Positions 60,902 to 64,000 of a DNA stretch of 64,000 nt are shown in pieces. The translations under genes and the position numbers were made by a program. The notes below the pieces were generated by a model, which saw nothing but the letters and a program-made list of their open reading frames with translations, did no database searches and was not told the origin of the DNA. Source of the DNA: Catellatospora vulcania (GTDB taxonomy: Bacteria; Actinomycetota; Actinomycetes; Mycobacteriales; Micromonosporaceae); NCBI RefSeq assembly GCF_009720385.1, contig NZ_ML769301.1, positions 558,001 to 622,000 on the forward strand, in the 5' to 3' direction. Every line of letters begins with the position of its first letter. Within the stretch, counting starts at the first letter, position 1.

Positions 60902-63900
60902 CGCCGTGTCCGGGTGGTAACCGCAGGCGTTGCCGGTCGAAACGGTCGCGCGCAGGTGTGCGGCCAGCTCCGGGTGCAGCTCGTCGAGCCGCCGCAGGGT
61001 GTCGCGGATGCGCGCGGTGACGGCCTTGCGGGCGCGCTCGCCGTCGTCGCCGAGCCGCCGGGTGCGGCCACCCAGCCCCGCGGCCGCCCGCAGCTCAGCG
61101 AGCAGTGCGTCACGCTCGGACTCCAGTGCCGCTCGCCGGGCCGCGTCGTCGCGCCGGGCGGCCAGGTCGAGCGCGTCGTCGAGCTGGGTGAGCCGCTGCC
61201 GGTAGTGCGCCTTCGCGGTCTCGTCCAGCACCGGGTCGGCGCCCATCCGCCGAGCCGCTGCCGCCGTCGCGCCGCCCGGCGGGTCGGCCAGTTCCACCGC
61301 GGGGATGTCCGTGCCGGGATGGCTGAGCAGCTCGTGCAGGTCACGTAGGCCCTTGGCGTCGGGCAGGTGCACGGTGCGGCCCGCGTACCGCAGCCGCCAG
61401 GTGGCGTCCACCCGCCGGAACTCGCACGCGGCGTCCGCCGCTGGGGTGTCCGCGTCGCCCGGCGGCTTGCTCACTGCTCCGTCGGACCGGTCGCGGGCCC
61501 CGGTTTCGAGCGGTGCGGTCGTGGTCAGCTGCGCCATGCCCAGCTCGGCCGCTTCGCGAGCCACCTGAACCCGCAGCCCGGCGGCGATCTGCGCATCGCC
61601 TGGGCCGTCCCGGCCGGCCAGGGCCCGTGCCAGGCCCGCGCGGGCCCGCACCGCCCAGGGCCGGGCCTGCATCCGGTCGGACGACTCCGCGGCGGCCGTG
61701 TAATCGGCGACGGCCTCATCCCAGCGCCCTGTGGCCGCGTCGACCTCGGCCAGCCAGAAGTCCAGCGGGCCGCTGACGTCACAGCCCCACAGCGACACGG
61801 CCCACTCTCCGCGATACGGGATCAGCGCCGCTCGTGCCTTGGCACACCGCTCGGGGTCGCGGGTCGCGGCCGCCAGCTGCGCCCGCAGGCGCAGCCACAG
61901 CCGGGTGACCGAGGTCGGGTACGGATCGTGCTCGTTGCGCGCCTCCGCAGCCGCCACCAGGCGCAGAGCTTCGCCCGGGTCCCCGCGCTCCACCGCGGTG
62001 ATCGCCTGGACCAGCGGCAGGTACGGGTGGTCCTGCGCGTCCAGCTGCGCCAGCAGCCGGTCCGCCTCGGCGAACCGCCCGCGCTGCACGGCCAGCGCCC
62101 ACTCCAGGTGGTACTGCATGAACGCGAAGTCGGCGTGCGGGTGACCCTCGCTGGTGCGCAGCTGCGCCAGCAGGTCCGCGGCCTCGGCGAAACGACCCCG
62201 CGCGGTGTCGACGACGGCCTGGTCCACCAGCAGCGAGATCCGCATGCGCAGGCTGCCGTCGCGCTGCGCCGCCGCCACGAACGCGCGTACCTGCTCCAGG
62301 TAGCCCGGGTCGCCCATCTCCAGCAGCGCCACCCAGCGGAACGACGCGGCCAGCGCCTCGGTGCCGGTGTCGGCCGAGCGTCGGCTCACCTCCTCCATCT
62401 CGGCGGTAAGCGCCTCCCGCTCCCTTGCCCCGCCCGGCCCCCAGTTCAGGTCGTGGCGCGCCCACAGGCTGAACATCAGCGCCTCGTCGTCGCGGCCGGT
62501 GCGGGCCAGCGCCTCGGTGCGCACGATCAGGCTCTGCGCCAGCTGGGCCGGGGTCGCGGCCTCCGCTCCGTCGCCGAGCAGGATCCGGTAGGCGTCGCGC
62601 AGCAGCTCCCGCCGCAGGTCGGTGTGCGGGTCGCCGTCGCGGCCGTGCCGGTGGACGATCAGCGCCACCCAGGCCAGCAGCTCGCCGTCGCCGCTCCCGC
62701 GGGCCAGCTCGGCGGCCTGTTCGAACAGGTGCCAGCCTTCCGACTTGTCGCCCAGGTGGTACACGCTGCGGCCCAGGTCGACCAGCACCCGGACCCGCCG
62801 GGCCGGCTCCCGCACGATCGCCAGCGCCCGCCGGTAGTGCGCGATCGCCTCGTCGGTGGCCAGCCGGTCGCCGGCGTCCGTGGCGGCCGCCAGCAGCCGC
62901 GCGACCGCGAGCTCCGGGGTCAGCAGCGGCCCGGCCAGGTAGGCGTGCCGGGCCAGGTCGGCGGGCAGCACCTGCCCGGCCACGTCCGGCGAGGCCTCGG
63001 CCGCCCGCACCACCGCCGCGTGCAGCTCCTGCCGGACAAGCTCGGGCAGCGCGTCGTGCAGCGCCTCGCGGACCAGGTCGTGGGTGAACCCGTACCGTCC
63101 CGTGCCGAGCGCGGCGACCAGCCGGGCCTCCTCGGCCGACGCCAGCAGCCGATCGACCTCGGCGGCCGGGTTGCCCGAGGCCGCCACGAGCACCTGCCGG
63201 GGGAACTCCCGGCCGAGCACCGCCGCACCGGCCAGCAGCGCGGTGACGTCCGCCGGGAGCAACGCCAGCCGCCGGGCCAGCGCGTCCCGTACGCCCGGCG
63301 CGATCGCCGTCACCCCGCCGCCGCTGTGCCACAGCCGTGCCGTCTGCTCCACGAAGAACGGGTTGCCACCGGTGCGGCGGTGCACCTCCGCGGCCAGCGC
63401 CGGGTCCGGCGCGCTGCCCGCCGTACGCGCCATCAACTCGGCGACCTCGTCGCGGCCCAGCCCGGTGAGCGTGACCGTGGTCGCCTTGACCGACAGCGGC
63501 AGCATCAGCGCCGCCAGCGGGTGCCCGGGAGCCTCCACCTCGACGTCCCGGTATGCCCCGAGCAGCAGCACCCGCTCCGACCAGGTGTGCTGCGCGGCGA
63601 ATCGGAGCAGTCGCAGCGACGCCGCGTCGGCCCAGTGCAGGTCGTCCAGCACCACCACGACCGGTCGCCGCTGCGACAGCGCGACGAAGGCGCTGGTGAC
63701 CGCGTCGAACAGCGGGAACTCGCCGTCCAGCTCGGCGAGCCCGGCGTCGGAGCCGCCTTCACCGAGCAGCACCGCCAGCCCGGCCCCGCCGGCCCGCCGC
63801 GCCGCTGCCCAGTCGTCCTCGCCGACCCCGCGGCGCACCGCGCGCAGCACCTGCGTCCACGGCCAGAACCCGGGCGCGCTCTCGGCGTCCCAGCAGGTCC

Positions 63901-64000
63901 CGGCGACGACCAGCGCACCGGCTGCGCGGGCCTGCGCCATCGCCGCGGTGAGCAGGGAGGTCTTGCCGATGCCGGCCTCCCCGGCGACCAGCACCAGCCC
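60884..64000 (-). CDS. Large AAA/TPR ATPase (LuxR-family-like, no HTH visible), 5' end outside window
   Basis: At least 1038 residues; the start lies beyond the window. Seen first: Walker A VAGEAGIGKTSLLTAA, Walker B VVVVLDDLHWADAASLRLLR, R-finger region, GLGRDEVAELMARTAG, RRTGGNPFFVEQTARLW, then a long TPR-like solenoid, as in MalT/LuxR-type STAND ATPases. No LuxR HTH at the C-terminus; instead residues about 860-1036 form a beta-then-coiled-coil module (VDATWRLRYAGRTVHLPDAKGLRDL cut here to show: RYAGRTVHLPDAKGL, ending NACGYHPDT) with heptad-rich helices. This C-terminal module recurs in actinobacterial ATPases, as far as I recall, but its role is unknown. An adenylate-cyclase or BTAD domain may be upstream. 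Confidence 0.8.
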   Translation of the reverse strand, partial: GLVLVAGEAGIGKTSLLTAAMAQARAAGALVVAGTCWDAESAPGFWPWTQVLRAVRRGVGEDDWAAARRAGGAGLAVLLGEGGSDAGLAELDGEFPLFDAVTSAFVALSQRRPVVVVLDDLHWADAASLRLLRFAAQHTWSERVLLLGAYRDVEVEAPGHPLAALMLPLSVKATTVTLTGLGRDEVAELMARTAGSAPDPALAAEVHRRTGGNPFFVEQTARLWHSGGGVTAIAPGVRDALARRLALLPADVTALLAGAAVLGREFPRQVLVAASGNPAAEVDRLLASAEEARLVAALGTGRYGFTHDLVREALHDALPELVRQELHAAVVRAAEASPDVAGQVLPADLARHAYLAGPLLTPELAVARLLAAATDAGDRLATDEAIAHYRRALAIVREPARRVRVLVDLGRSVYHLGDKSEGWHLFEQAAELARGSGDGELLAWVALIVHRHGRDGDPHTDLRRELLRDAYRILLGDGAEAATPAQLAQSLIVRTEALARTGRDDEALMFSLWARHDLNWGPGGAREREALTAEMEEVSRRSADTGTEALAASFRWVALLEMGDPGYLEQVRAFVAAAQRDGSLRMRISLLVDQAVVDTARGRFAEAADLLAQLRTSEGHPHADFAFMQYHLEWALAVQRGRFAEADRLLAQLDAQDHPYLPLVQAITAVERGDPGEALRLVAAAEARNEHDPYPTSVTRLWLRLRAQLAAATRDPERCAKARAALIPYRGEWAVSLWGCDVSGPLDFWLAEVDAATGRWDEAVADYTAAAESSDRMQARPWAVRARAGLARALAGRDGPGDAQIAAGLRVQVAREAAELGMAQLTTTAPLETGARDRSDGAVSKPPGDADTPAADAACEFRRVDATWRLRYAGRTVHLPDAKGLRDLHELLSHPGTDIPAVELADPPGGATAAAARRMGADPVLDETAKAHYRQRLTQLDDALDLAARRDDAARRAALESERDALLAELRAAAGLGGRTRRLGDDGERARKAVTARIRDTLRRLDELHPELAAHLRATVSTGNACGYHPDTALPWRL

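Overview
The window is very G+C-rich DNA with GTG starts, heavy gene overlap, mycothiol/F420-type enzymes and perfect GC hairpin terminators. It is chromosomal DNA of an actinomycete, most likely a Micromonosporaceae member (Catellatospora/Actinoplanes-like); the family assignment is inference from gene style, not from a marker gene. I see no rRNA, tRNA, CRISPR array, transposase or phage structural gene.

Layout. 1-7.3 kb: a decayed GH43/ricin gene, then stress and envelope genes (GlsB-like protein, a Ser/Thr kinase with a CBM2-like outer domain, YihY/BrkB protein, MMPL transporter behind a short leader ORF, two small membrane proteins). 7.3-10.8 kb: MarR regulator divergent from two tandem luciferase-like oxidoreductases and an F420:NADPH-reductase-like gene, with two identical palindromic operators between them. 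11-16.6 kb: an arsenic island (MFS pump, flavoprotein with Cys-rich tail, ArsN-type acetyltransferase, three different ArsR repressors, aquaporin channel, ArsC). 16.7-24 kb: YibE/F protein, then a 1466-residue secreted subtilase flanked by two paralogous winged-helix regulators. 24-31 kb: HelD-type helicase, DUF6086 protein, a decayed stretch with strong hairpins, argG, a glycogen-debranching-like glucosidase. 31-36 kb: hemerythrin-catalase operon and a small acidic protein, both behind sigma-B-like promoters, an XRE regulator and an acetyltransferase. 36-48 kb: regulators of many families (GlxA/AraC, PadR, HxlR), membrane proteins, a broken lysA, acetyltransferase, second hemerythrin, VOC protein, FMN reductase, FdhF/YdeP molybdoenzyme. 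48.8-56 kb: the most unusual locus, a trypsin-nSTAND1-beta-propeller protein, a Trypco1 partner and an ABC exporter in one overlapping operon. 56-64 kb: secreted lipase, secreted GH43 enzyme, DrrAB-like ABC exporter and a large AAA/TPR ATPase running off the end.

Themes. At least three gene groups (MMPL, the 6.5 kb small protein, hemerythrin-catalase, probably also the 34.8 kb small protein) carry GNNT-N15-GGGTAY promoters typical of actinobacterial SigB-type factors, so much of the window looks like a general stress regulon. Most local regulators sit divergently from their presumed targets with visible palindromes in the gap. The window also has several decaying genes (GH43, lysA, SDR tail, lipoprotein signal, HEAT-like fragment), pointing to repeated deletion and rearrangement.
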